Shown: positions 1 through 8,114, counted from the first letter of the stretch. The stretch: DNA of 64,000 nucleotides from JAAXHH01 sp965248395 (GCA_965248395.1 OZ252103.1:1798001-1862000); one strand, 5' to 3'. Notes: generated from the sequence alone by a model not told the origin. Numbers and translations are program-made.

Positions 1-33
1 ACATGTTATCTCTTGTGTTGAAAGGAGCGTCAC

Positions 34-346
34 ATGCCCAGATCTCGTACCCCCTATCCAGCGGCCTTCCGCCAGCAGATGGTCGATCTCGTTCGCTCCG
101 GCCGCAGCCTGAGAAGCGCTGGCCAAGGAGTTCGAACCCACCGCGCAAGCCATCCGCAACTGGGTCAAACAGGACGACCTGGATCAAGGCAGGCGTGAAG
201 ACGGCCTGACTACCGAAGAACGGACCGAGCTGCGTCGTCTGCGCCGTGAAAACAGACAGCTCAGGATGGATCGGGAGATCCTGGCAAAAGCCGCGGCCTG
301 GTTCGCCCGGGAGACCGAGACTCCGCCCGGGTCTTCTCGTTCATAA
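34..346 (+). pseudogene. IS3-family orfA, frameshifted
   Basis: DNA-binding first ORF of an IS3-type transposase. ATG at 34 follows an AAAGGAG ribosome site and opens MPRSRTPYPAAFRQQMVDLV, a typical IS3 HTH N-terminus. The frame breaks at about 112-115, where one extra A separates SLR from the expected ALAKEFEPTAQAIRNWVK, which continues in the next frame to a stop at 344-346 with a leucine-zipper-like RRLRRENRQLRMDREIL segment. Removing the extra A restores an intact OrfA of normal size. The element is therefore decayed, unless this is an assembly error. Its left end lies before the window or within the first 33 bases. Confidence 0.75.
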
Positions 347-1228
347 AGGCGCATCAGGCCTTTTATCCCGTTCGCCGGATGCGTAAGTCTGCTGGATGTC
401 TCCCCCAGCGGCTACTACGTCTGGCTCAGGCGGTCCGTCTCCAGGAGGGCCAGAGAGGACGCTATGCTACTTAGCCGGATCCGCTTGATCCATCAACGCT
501 CCTACGGTACCTACGGGGCGCCGCGCATCCATGCGGAACTGCGTGAGTCGGGCATACGCGCAGGACGCAAACGCGTGGCCCGCCTGATGCGCATGGCCGC
601 GATCAGCGGAGTATCACGCCGCAGAGCCGTGCGCACTACCTGGCGATCCAAAGAAAGCAGGAAGGCTCCGGACCTGGTCAACCGGGACTTCAGCGCTCCA
701 GTCAGGGACCGGCTGTGGGTAGCCGATATCACCTATGTGCCTACCCATGCGGGCTTCCTCTACCTCTCGGTGGTCATAGACGCCTTCAGTCGCCGCGTCG
801 TCGGCTGGTCCATGGCCAACCACCTGCGAAGCGAACTGGTCACAGACGCTCTGGATATGGCCCTTGGCCAGCGCAGTCCTGACCAGGTGATCCACCACAG
901 CGACCAGGGATCACAGTACACCTCGGTGGCCTTCGGAAAAAGATGCAGACAGGCTGGCGTCAGACCGTCCATGGGTTCGGTCGGCGACTGCTATGACAAC
1001 GCCCTGTGCGAGAGCTTCTTCGCCAGCCTGGAATGCGAACTGCTTGATCGCAGGCGTTTTGCCACAAAGGCCGAGGCCAGACTTGCCCTGTTCCAATACA
1101 TCGAGGGCTTCTACAATACCCAAAGACGACACTCTTCCCTCGGATACCTGTCACCGATAAACTACGAAAGGAAGTTCAAGAAAACCGCCCGAATCCCAAA
1201 TCTTATACTGTCCACGAAAACGGGGTAA
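331..1228 (+). pseudogene. IS3-family orfB (DDE transposase), frameshifted near its start
   Basis: Catalytic ORF of the same IS3 element. It starts in the frame -1 to OrfA (VFSFIKAHQAFYPVRRMRK), as expected for IS3 programmed frameshifting, but an extra T near 388 shifts the frame. From 464 the remainder is open: HTH_21 region, then the RNase-H-like rve core with WVADITYV (first D), HHSDQGSQY (second D) and NALCESFF (E), ending in a usual HSSLGYLSPINYE tail. All three catalytic acidic residues are present, so only the two one-base insertions (about 114 and 388) prevent a normal OrfAB fusion. It belongs to the IS3 family; the subgroup was not determined. Confidence 0.8.
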
Positions 1229-1455
1229 CATCAGCCACTTGCGGTGGCAGAAACTTGTCGTAGTGAGTATGCTATCCATTCATTCCTGGGAGGAGCGACC
1301 GAAGACACATTGGTGATATGCATCCCGTTAAAAAACGTGGTCCAGGGATCTATGCGGACTTGAGATTGGTGACGCCACAGGGCGATCCCGTTTAGGAAAT
1401 TGATGACCTCCGCGATCCCCCCTCCCAGTTTACCGTGTATGGAGGGAGGGATATC
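1229..1455 (+). ncRNA. candidate IS110 leader / bridge-RNA region with RBS-masking hairpin
   Basis: A 227-nt non-coding stretch lies between the IS3 remnant and the IS110 transposase. It holds a GCCAC/GTGGC hairpin at its left edge and a C-rich segment at 1415-1426 that can pair with the G-rich ribosome-binding segment at 1441-1452 just before the transposase ATG. IS110-family elements are known to encode a structured bridge RNA in the non-coding end upstream of the recombinase. The position fits, but no alignment was done and the RNA ends are unknown. Confidence 0.35.
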
Positions 1456-2829
1456 ATGATTTACTCTAAAGCCAGGATGAAGCGACGACAAGCACGGGAT
1501 CTGCCCACAGTCCATGGGTGTGCCGCCGGTGTTGACATCGGATCGCAGTTTCACGTTGTGGCTGTGTCCGGAGTGTTATCCGACGCACCTGTTCAGACAT
1601 TCAGCAGCTTTACCGGAGACCTTCACCGGCTGGCGGATTGGCTGGAGGGCCTTGAGATCACGACGGTGGCGATGGAATCTACGGGTATCTACTGGATTCC
1701 CTTGTTTGAGATCCTCGAAGCCCGAGGTTTGGAGGTGCTGCTCGTCAATGCCCGGCACGTCAAGCAGGTGCCGGGTGGCAAGACCGACGTCAACGATGCC
1801 CAGTGGCTTCAGCAACTGCATCAATACGGGTTGTTGCGCGGCAGTTTCAGGCTGGCCCGCCAGGTGGCTGCGCTCCGCGCCTATCTGCGACATCGGGAGC
1901 GTTTGCTCGCCTATGCCGCCGCCCACATCCAACATATGCAAAAAGCGCTGATGCAGATGAACATACAGTTGCACCACGTGCTTTCCGATATCACTGGCGC
2001 TACCGGCATGGCTATCCTGCGGTCCATCATCTCTGGCATACATGATCCGGCCATGCTGGCGACCTTGCGGGACCAACGCTGCAAGGCCACGGTCGAAACC
2101 GTGGAAGCGGCTCTTACGGGACATTACCAGGCCGAGCACTTGTTCGCGTTGAGCCAGTCGCTGGAGTTGTACGATTTCTATAAGGCCAAGATAGCCCAAT
2201 GCGATCAGGCTATCGAGGCGGCACTGGCACGTCTGGACCCTGTTGGATCGACCTCTCCCGGCGCTTTGCCAAAGGCGCGGCGCCGCTCCAGGCAATCCAA
2301 CGAGCCTGCATTCGATGTTCGTAACGCGCTTTTTGCGCTGTTGGGTACCGATCTGACCCAGATGGAAGGGTTCGCACCGTATTCGATCTTGCGGCTGATC
2401 GGCGAATGCGGCACCGATATGAGCCGCTTTCCCACAGCCAGGCACTTTGCCTCATGGCTGACTTTGTCTCCGGGCAACAAGGTGTCCGGTGGGAAGGTGC
2501 TCAGCACCAGGACCCGGCGTTCTTCCAACCGTGCAGCTACGGTCTTTCGCCTGGCAGCGGTCAATGTCGGAAGAACCCAGACGGCCATGGGGGCGTTCTA
2601 TCGACGGCTGTCCGCACGCGTCGGCAAAGCCAAAGCAGTCACGGCCACGGCTCGCAAACTGGCGGTGCTGTTCTACAATGCGTTGCGCTATGGCATGGAC
2701 TACAAAGACCCTGGAGTGGCTTATTATGAAGAGCAACATCGTCAACGTGTGCTTAAGGGGTTGCGTAGACGCGCTCATGAACTGGGCTATCAACTCTCTG
2801 TGCCGGGATCGACAGCGGAAGTTTCCTAG
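1456..2829 (+). CDS. IS110-family transposase/recombinase
   Basis: DEDD-type recombinase of an IS110-family element, intact at about 457 aa. The N-terminal RuvC-like domain shows GVDIGSQFHVVAV (first D), VAMESTGIYW (E) and GGKTDVNDAQWLQ (the D..D pair). The C-terminal Transposase_20 part carries SILRLIGECGTDMSRFPTAR and SWLTLSPGNKVSGGK, with the conserved serine region. I chose ATG 1456, directly after the purine run GGAGGGAGGG, rather than the upstream in-frame start at 1435. IS110 elements have no classical DDE chemistry and usually lack terminal inverted repeats, so the element ends were not located. It lies between two damaged IS3 elements and could have inserted into one. Confidence 0.9.
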   Translation: MIYSKARMKRRQARDLPTVHGCAAGVDIGSQFHVVAVSGVLSDAPVQTFSSFTGDLHRLADWLEGLEITTVAMESTGIYWIPLFEILEARGLEVLLVNARHVKQVPGGKTDVNDAQWLQQLHQYGLLRGSFRLARQVAALRAYLRHRERLLAYAAAHIQHMQKALMQMNIQLHHVLSDITGATGMAILRSIISGIHDPAMLATLRDQRCKATVETVEAALTGHYQAEHLFALSQSLELYDFYKAKIAQCDQAIEAALARLDPVGSTSPGALPKARRRSRQSNEPAFDVRNALFALLGTDLTQMEGFAPYSILRLIGECGTDMSRFPTARHFASWLTLSPGNKVSGGKVLSTRTRRSSNRAATVFRLAAVNVGRTQTAMGAFYRRLSARVGKAKAVTATARKLAVLFYNALRYGMDYKDPGVAYYEEQHRQRVLKGLRRRAHELGYQLSVPGSTAEVS

Positions 2830-2889
2830 GAAAGCCTAGAGTCGGCTAGAGGAGATCCCACGATCAGCCCGAGGCAATGGAGAAAGCTC

Positions 2890-3525
2890 ATGATCTCACT
2901 GTTCGCTCAGAAGCAGGTAGCCGTAGCCCGTTCCGTGGTCAAGAGGTTTTGCAATACGCTTTCCATCGGTCGGTCCAGCTACAACCGAGGCCGGTGCGGT
3001 CGCCCTGATCCCGACCTTGTCTTGGATACCATGACTGAGCGTACGCGGTGTCAACCCAGTTGTGGGTATCCGATGATGCCCTGGGCAGCGCCCTCGCAGC
3101 CATACCGGCGCCGTCGGGTCTTGTGCATCACGCGGACCGCGGCGTTCAGTACGCCTCCGGAGGCTTATGTGGATTCCTCAAGAAGGCCGGTATACGCATC
3201 AGCATGAGCTGGCGCGGCAACCCCTATGACAACCGTAAAAGCAGAACGCTTCATTAGAACCCTCAAATACGAGGAGGTCTATCTCTACGAGTACGAATCC
3301 CTTGAAGAAGCTCAATCCCGTGTCGGCTACTTCATCGACAAGCTCTACAATCGTAAACGCTTGCACTCAGCTCTTAACTACAGACCGCCGGCTGAATTCG
3401 AGCAAAAGACCGTACGTGTTAAATCGGTAGCGATACTGGCTTTCCCATTTTGGGTGCACTACAGTGCAGTACATTATCTCAACTTATTGATACGCAACGG
3501 ATTAACCCGTCTGAACGACTTTTGA
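2890..3525 (+). pseudogene. second IS3-family orfB, internally deleted and frameshifted
   Basis: Three frames of one damaged IS3 OrfB. The N-terminal part ends in a piece resembling the region before HTH_21 (LSIGRSSYN, PDPDLVLDT). The middle, with HTH_21 and the first catalytic D, is missing around 3040. A second frame carries GLVHHADRGVQYAS (second D) and ISMSWRGNPYDN. After another shift near 3235 the end reads AERFIRTLKYEEVYLYEYES and RLHSALNYRPPAEFE. It cannot make a transposase. The sequence differs from the 34-1228 element, so it is a separate IS3 relic. Confidence 0.75.
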
Positions 3526-3671
3526 ACACGGTCCAGACGGAACGGAGAATACGGGCCGAACAGTGAATGAGAGGCCGCAGAACAGGACGAATTCGACCGG
3601 TGGGAGACAGGGCAGGAACAATGATGTGAGGAACGCCCAATCCCATTGAAAATATGGGGTTATAGGACGCT

Positions 3672-3702
3672 CGTCTCTCCGGGGGGCTACCCCGGAGAGA
3701 CG
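3672..3702. terminator. perfect 13-bp hairpin downstream of ssrA
   Basis: CGTCTCTCCGGGG at 3672-3684 pairs perfectly with CCCCGGAGAGACG at 3690-3702 around a 5-nt loop. It lies 18 nt beyond the 3' end of the minus-strand tmRNA gene, where a transcription stop would be expected. The T-tract on the minus strand is weak, so it may be a processing or protection hairpin rather than a classic intrinsic terminator. Confidence 0.55.
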
Positions 3703-3719
3703 ATTTGTGCTTCGAAAAA

Positions 3720-4088
3720 TGGTGGAGGTGGGGGGAATCGAACCCCCGTCCGAAAGTGCCTAAGTAGAAACGTCTACATGCGTAGCCTGTTGTTTGGTCT
3801 CGTTCCGGAGAACTCCAGCAGGCAGGATTAAACCGGAACCAGCCTCAGTTGAGTCTCGCCTGGTGCCCTGAGGTGCGACACCCAGCCAGCCTGCTTTATC
3901 GACGCCTTTGACCATCCCGCAGGCGGAGCTGATCAAAAACGGGCTGATCTAATTAACTGCTAATTAGGCAGCCATTGCATACGAAGGTTCGTCTGCAGAT
4001 AAATTGTTCCCAATGGTTTAACGAGGTTATCGGGGACCTCGGCACGCAGTTCCTACCGCAACCACTCCCGTCGAATCCTTTCACCCCC
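3720..4088 (-). ncRNA. ssrA: tmRNA (transfer-messenger RNA)
   Basis: Rescues stalled ribosomes by trans-translation. The minus strand starts GGGGGTGAAAGGATTCGACG and ends with a T arm (GGGTTCGATTCCC) and CACCTCCACCA. The two ends form a 7-bp acceptor stem with one G-U, and the terminal CCA is encoded. The internal tag frame occupies 3996 down to 3964: GCA GAC GAA CCT TCG TAT GCA ATG GCT GCC TAA, giving ADEPSYAMAA and a stop. The hydrophobic -AMAA end is a protease-recognition type tail. The stop sits in a small CTGC/GCAG stem, as is usual. Before prophage integration this gene would have lain about 80 nt from tRNA-Lys(CTT). Confidence 0.95.
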
Positions 4089-4167
4089 CTGTACCATAAG
4101 GTAGGTCTTGAGGTCGCCGTTGTCAAATCCGTCCGGCGCAACCGGGCGTTTCCTTCGCGAAGTTGCC

Positions 4168-4211
4168 AATACACCGCCAGGGAATCGAACCCCGAACCTA
4201 CTGATTAAGAG
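4168..4211. repeat. attL core (tRNA-Lys 3'-half duplicate)
   Basis: 44 bp identical to 39956-39999, covering the anticodon-to-3'-end half of tRNA-Lys(CTT) read on the minus strand. Flanking bases differ on both sides (C4167 versus A39955; A4212 versus T40000), which sets the limits of identity. Just beyond the core, GCGGTGT at 4215-4221 is complementary to the acceptor 3' strand at 4171-4177. The remnant can therefore fold an acceptor stem and T arm without a D arm. Confidence 0.9.
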
Positions 4212-4346
4212 ATAGCGGTGTCTCCGCCGCTTAACTCCAATATTTCCAACAATAAACGGTTCTAATTCCTACACTTACGAACACCACTTTTTCGTATGTT
4301 CTGGGGTTCTCTGTGTAGATTTCTGTCTCGGCATTCTATCATGCCA

Positions 4347-4365
4347 GGCACCAGCAGGGCACCAG
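4347..4365 (+). repeat. putative integrase arm-type site, left
   Basis: GGCACCAGCAGGGCACCAG, two direct GGCACCA units 12 bp apart. It matches 17 of 19 bases with 39810-39828 at the opposite end of the prophage. Paired direct repeats near both att cores are what tyrosine integrases use as arm-binding sites. This reading is inferred from position and repetition only. Confidence 0.4.
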
Positions 4366-4437
4366 TAAGGAGAAGCGGCATTAAGGTCCCAATCCCTCAA
4401 AAAGCCGCGCTCGCATCAGGACCCAAGGAGCACAGAT

Positions 4438-4650
4438 ATGAAAGCTACCAAACCCGGATTTAATAGTCAAGAGATACGCATCCCGATAGGTGAGGTGATC
4501 GACATCATCAAGAACGTCCGCGATGAGTACGCGCCGGAAGTATTACCTGAAACATCGGCCCTGGCGAATGACATCTGCGGCGAGATCATCGGCAACGTAA
4601 AAGTCGCCGCCGGCCTGGTGTCCGTGACGGACAGCGAGGGGATATCATGA
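4438..4650 (+). CDS. hypothetical prophage protein, 70 aa
   Basis: First gene inside attL. The ATG at 4438 follows a CAAGGAGCACAGAT ribosome site. The 70-aa acidic protein (EIRIPIGEVIDIIKNVRDEY) has no signal, membrane segment or motif that I recognise. Its stop overlaps the ATG of the replication initiator-like gene (4647), so the two are probably translated together. A small regulator or accessory of phage replication is possible but not shown. Confidence 0.6.
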   Translation: MKATKPGFNSQEIRIPIGEVIDIIKNVRDEYAPEVLPETSALANDICGEIIGNVKVAAGLVSVTDSEGIS

Positions 4651-6074
4651 GCCAGGTACCGTTCGCACAGGTATCCCGCGACGTGCTGCGGAGCCTCCGG
4701 GATGATCACAATCTACGGCTCCTGTATTATGATTTCACCACGGAGGCGCACTACGGCGATACGCCAGTAAGTAAGTGGAGTGTGATACTGAAGTCCGGCG
4801 AATTGGTCACATCAGCAGGTGAGATCTCACGCCGTTACGGATGGACGTACCAGGAATCGAAGACCTGTCTTGCGAAATTGAAAATGCTCGGCGTCGTCAG
4901 GTTGGAGACTGTCCGGTGCTACAATCCCGACAAGCCCTCCGGGCGTAACGCAACCAGGGTCACAATACTGGACGGTGTCAACGGAAGACGATCATGCGAC
5001 TACCACGGTGAAGCCCAGCCTGCAACCACCGGGCAACCACCGGGCAACCACCGAGCAACCACCGAGCAACCACCGGGCAACCACCGAGCAACCACCCAAG
5101 TAGTTGAAAATAATGGCATTTATGGGACATCAAAAACCACCGAGCAACCACCGGGCAACCACCGAGCAACCACCGAGCAACCACCGAGCAACCACCGAGC
5201 AACCACCCCTTATCATCAACTAAACAAAGAAAAACAAAGCAAAGAGCAAGAAGCTGTGCCTACTACAACCCGTCTTTCTTCTAACGCGAGCGAAGCAACT
5301 TCGCACGCGCGAGGGGGTGAAAACGCTACTTTGCTTCGCAACAGAAAAGACGGTGGGAACGGCAAGCCCTTCTCGCTCTACAACGGCCTGCCCGATTGGA
5401 ACAACCCGAACCATCTGTGGGCGCGAAAGATCGCCGAGGAGGTCATGCCTCAAATCGAGGCTGCCGGCGGCCGCCGCACCATGAAGCGGATCATGGCTGT
5501 ATGTATCAATGCCGCAGGTTCCCGGAACCTCAACGCAACCCACGAGGAGATAGCAAAGGGCATGCGGTGGTGGATTGAGAAGTCTGGCGGATCCAGCCCG
5601 TCTGCCATTCGCAGTATCGCGTATATCGAAAAGGCCTGGGAGAATCCCCACGATACGGTGAGCCATCCCGTAGGGCGATGGTTCGCTCATATCCGCGGGG
5701 CCGACGAGGCGGACAGGGCCCTGGCCGAACGGGCCGCGGCGCGAATGGCGCGAGTTCAAAGCCCCCCCGTGGGGGCAGGAGGAGATTCGGCTGAACGCGA
5801 AGGCCGATTGCAACGTACGCATGCGACGATACAGTCGCGTGCATCCAAAGAGGAGGAACAACGGGTTGGACGCCAGGTCTACGAGGCCATACGGGAGTCA
5901 CTGCCGGCCCTCGACCGCGAGCAGCTGCGTGAGGAGGCGGTGGGCGAGGTAGCCCGCCAGACGGGCGGGGTCGACATGAGCAGGTACGGCATAGTGAACG
6001 AGAAGATGATAGACGCCGCGGAGATCGACATCCTCATACGGCGTGACGTGTTCGTCACCGAAGCCGCGGGGTGA
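4647..6074 (+). CDS. phage replication initiator-like protein with intragenic iterons
   Basis: 475 aa. The N-terminal third has a winged-helix-like segment at about residues 50-95 (LVTSAGEISRRYGWTYQESK, LAKLKMLGVVRL), as in phage replisome organisers. Then comes a low-complexity linker of 11-residue repeats (TTEQPPGNHRA type, about 126-190) encoded by 11-bp DNA repeats. The C-terminal half is charged and unlike anything I can name. Lambda O-type initiators likewise carry the phage origin as iterons inside their own gene, so by analogy this protein would bind its own coding region. No helicase-loader or helicase gene is obvious nearby. The role is inferred from architecture; the family is not certain. 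Confidence 0.6.
   Translation: MSQVPFAQVSRDVLRSLRDDHNLRLLYYDFTTEAHYGDTPVSKWSVILKSGELVTSAGEISRRYGWTYQESKTCLAKLKMLGVVRLETVRCYNPDKPSGRNATRVTILDGVNGRRSCDYHGEAQPATTGQPPGNHRATTEQPPGNHRATTQVVENNGIYGTSKTTEQPPGNHRATTEQPPSNHRATTPYHQLNKEKQSKEQEAVPTTTRLSSNASEATSHARGGENATLLRNRKDGGNGKPFSLYNGLPDWNNPNHLWARKIAEEVMPQIEAAGGRRTMKRIMAVCINAAGSRNLNATHEEIAKGMRWWIEKSGGSSPSAIRSIAYIEKAWENPHDTVSHPVGRWFAHIRGADEADRALAERAAARMARVQSPPVGAGGDSAEREGRLQRTHATIQSRASKEEEQRVGRQVYEAIRESLPALDREQLREEAVGEVARQTGGVDMSRYGIVNEKMIDAAEIDILIRRDVFVTEAAG
5031..5207 (+). repeat. 12 iteron-like 11-bp repeats, probable phage origin
   Basis: The unit is GRGCAACCACC (R = A or G). Six back-to-back copies occupy 5031-5096, with a partial copy at 5021, and six more occupy 5142-5207, separated by a 45-bp spacer. 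The 11-bp period is near one helical turn, so the sites face one side of the DNA. Because 11 is not a multiple of 3, the protein repeats every 11 residues. A purine-rich A/T-rich run (about 5208-5252, with AACAAAGAAAAACAAAG) follows directly and could be the unwinding element. Confidence 0.65.
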
Positions 6075-6115
6075 ACAGGCCGAGACCTTCACGCAAGGAC
6101 GTTTATCGAAAAAGG

Positions 6116-6144
6116 TTGACAGGTCTACAGGTGATTAGTATACA
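6116..6144 (+). promoter_or_regulatory. sigma70-type promoter
   Basis: TTGACA at 6116-6121, 17-bp spacer, TATACA at 6139-6144. This is a near-consensus vegetative promoter directly upstream of the small zinc-ribbon-like gene at 6167. It overlaps the end of the initiator module, giving that gene its own transcript. Confidence 0.6.
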
Positions 6145-6166
6145 CCCGATAAGGAGGATACACACC

Positions 6167-6361
6167 ATGCCATCGTTTCAGATTCCGCAGTGCTGCAGCC
6201 GTCCCATGACTCACACGAGAGTCCTCCGCGACGCCTACTGGGAATGCCTGATATGCAGGACGCGCAAGAACAAATCGGGAAAGGTCATCCAGTCACAGCT
6301 GGAAGATATGTTCGCCGACGCAGAACCTACGATGGCCGAGCAGGTTGCCCGGATGCCCTGA
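6167..6361 (+). CDS. small zinc-ribbon-like protein, 64 aa
   Basis: The ATG at 6167 follows AAGGAGG with good spacing, so I prefer it to the longer in-frame start at 6071, which would overlap the initiator stop. The protein begins MPSFQIPQCCSRPMTHTRVL and contains CC...CLIC, four cysteines spaced like a compact zinc ribbon, then an acidic tail. A DNA- or protein-binding phage accessory is plausible; the function is unknown. It has its own near-consensus promoter at 6116-6144. Confidence 0.6.
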   Translation: MPSFQIPQCCSRPMTHTRVLRDAYWECLICRTRKNKSGKVIQSQLEDMFADAEPTMAEQVARMP

Positions 6362-6546
6362 GGCGCGTGCTATGTGACGATGGGGCGATCTTCTACAATC
6401 ACAAATGGCGCGTAAAAGGCTGGCTTACTACAAGATCGATCTGAAATCGTTAAAGGGTTCCTGTTCGCCAGATCGTCATCTGGAAGCACGTCGGCTCGGT
6501 CAACACTAATTCCGATTATTTTATGCCGACTTACGAAGTTCTATAG
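6352..6546 (+). pseudogene. fragment of an N4/N6-type DNA methyltransferase
   Basis: Hidden in an apparent gap. One frame reads RRVLCDDGAIFYNHKWRVK; after frame loss around 6410-6465 another reads PVRQIVIWKHVGSVNTNSDY followed by FMPTYEVL and a stop at 6544-6546. This string (GxIFYNHK ... DIVxGFPVRQIIIW ... YFxPTYEVxY) is what I recall from phage adenine/N4-cytosine methyltransferases. Both ends and the catalytic DPPY-type motif are missing, and at least two frame changes are needed, so it is a relic. It is distinct from the C5 methyltransferase at 30316. Confidence 0.6.
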
Positions 6547-6588
6547 CGGAGGGTTACGAAGCAGGTCACTTTACTGGTCGACAGGTGT

Positions 6589-7419
6589 TTATTCCTCTTC
6601 GTCTCCGAGGGGATGAAGATCAATCGGTATGAGTATCCCGTGGAAGCCGTACTTGAAGCCCGACCGGTCTCCTTTCCCGGGTGGAAAGTACTCTTCTATG
6701 AGCGCCAACAGTCGACGGTTGAATTCGGCGGCCTGTTCGTCGGACAGTCGCGCGCGGTTATGGTTGACGGACATCTGGAAATTCGAACCGTACAGGCCTT
6801 CGGCGGCTTCGCGGAATGCCTGGTTAAACTGACCGACTACATCTGGTGGAATGGCTTCTCCGACCAGGTTAGTCGCGGATTGACTACTCGCGGATTGGTC
6901 ACTCACGACCATTTCATTCGAGAAAGGTTTCGCTCGAACGCGGATCTTCCCGGCCACCGGCAGACCAAGCCATTCCCGAGGGTCCACTCCGACTTCCTTT
7001 AAATTTAGGACGGCTGCCTGCGCTAGGCGTTGCAGGTGATAGAGTATCCGGGCATCGGTAATATCCAACGTCTCCGAGATCTCCGCGACAGATTTCCCTT
7101 CACCGAGGATTTCGAGAATACTCCAACGAAGGGGATCGGTAATGACGCTCGACCGATCGTCTTCGATGACGAGTGCCTCGTCACTCAAGGAATCAGCGGT
7201 AAAGGTCAATTCACGCCACATAGTCATTCCGACCTCCATGGTTTCATTTCCCTCAGACTGTTCGACCGAAGTGTTCACGCTCGCCGCAGCGCCTTCCGTA
7301 GTCGCGGGTTCGACAGTAACTTCTTCTTCTGGTTTGGGGTCGGCACAAAGGGCGATGATGATAACAAGGCCGAAAAATCCACCGAAACCAATCAATTCAA
7401 TCTTGAGGTACTTTTGCAC
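6589..7419 (-). CDS. membrane-anchored winged-helix (ArsR-like) protein
   Basis: 276 aa. Residues about 8-25 are a single hydrophobic segment (IGFGGFFGLVIIIALC), followed by an acidic linker. At about 90-145 lies a helix-turn-helix in the ArsR/HTH_20 style: VITDPLRWSILEILGEGKSV, then AEISETLDITDARILYHLQR. The C-terminal 120 residues look like a separate folded domain of unknown type. If the HTH works on DNA the anchor must leave it in the cytoplasm. An internal start (MTMWRELTF, residue about 65) could make a soluble form. The gene stands alone on the minus strand between rightward phage genes, like a lysogeny or moron gene. Confidence 0.7.
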   Translation of the reverse strand: MQKYLKIELIGFGGFFGLVIIIALCADPKPEEEVTVEPATTEGAAASVNTSVEQSEGNETMEVGMTMWRELTFTADSLSDEALVIEDDRSSVITDPLRWSILEILGEGKSVAEISETLDITDARILYHLQRLAQAAVLNLKEVGVDPREWLGLPVAGKIRVRAKPFSNEMVVSDQSASSQSATNLVGEAIPPDVVGQFNQAFREAAEGLYGSNFQMSVNHNRARLSDEQAAEFNRRLLALIEEYFPPGKGDRSGFKYGFHGILIPIDLHPLGDEEE

Positions 7420-7702
7420 TAAACATCTCCCGTTCCTTCGTGTGCGTCAGGCGCTCATCGGAAGTGCGCTGGTCAGTGTTAAACGCTCGTGTTGTAAGCG
7501 GGAAGATCTTGCCTATTCACACCGAACACCGGGCTCTATCAGTCATCGTAACAGTCGGTTATTGTATTCAGCAAGCTACCCTACATCGGAAGTACGACCG
7601 CTTGACATTGGCCATAATACAGGGCAATAGTAGGGGTGTCAATTGTAGGGGTAGATTCACACTGTCTGATTCAAACTGCGGCACTAGTTGATTGATTTCA
7701 CC

Positions 7703-8047
7703 TCAATAATCCACCGGCCACCTCGCAGCCGCCTCGTTCCTGGCCGCGCTGACCACGCCCCGGACTGCCCTCTCCGCCTCATCCGGCGATCGCACTGACT
7801 CGACACCCACTTCGACCCGCGCCGCAGGACCAGCAGTTCCTGACAGGTTCAACGAATCAAGAGCCCTGTGAATGGCGCTGGCATCCTCTATGTACCCGAG
7901 CAGCGCGGGAGAAGGCTGAATCGCCCGCTGGATGGCATTTACACTTTCAACGTATTCGACCAGCCCGCGGGGAGGCTCTGCCCACCGAAGAAGGTCACGA
8001 TTTACTTGACAGATTGAAGAAAGGGAGCTTTCATTTGAGGTAAGCAT
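7703..8047 (-). CDS. hypothetical protein, 114 aa
   Basis: Starts at ATG 8047 after an AAGGAG ribosome site. A near-consensus minus-strand promoter lies about 130 nt upstream (8178-8206), which supports a real gene. The protein is soluble and alanine/serine-rich (VEYVESVNAIQRAIQPSPAL), with an imperfect internal repeat (YVESVNAIQRA / YIEDASAIHRA). I do not recognise the family. It lies between the membrane-anchored HTH gene and the divergent late promoter. Confidence 0.55.
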   Translation of the reverse strand: MLTSNESSLSSICQVNRDLLRWAEPPRGLVEYVESVNAIQRAIQPSPALLGYIEDASAIHRALDSLNLSGTAGPAARVEVGVESVRSPDEAERAVRGVVSAARNEAAARWPVDY

Positions 8048-8114
8048 CGGATGTTCTCCTTAGCTAGGATTCGATGCGCCTATGCCTCCGCCGCCGACTA
8101 CGGCGAGACATAAA

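Noticed and set aside
4170..4211. Functional second tRNA-Lys at attL
   Set aside because: Lacks the D arm and most of the anticodon stem. It is an attachment-site remnant, although the acceptor stem is curiously restored.
5021..5207. CRISPR-like repeat array
   Set aside because: Units are only 11 bp and contiguous with no spacers, and they are translated within a gene. Iterons explain them better.
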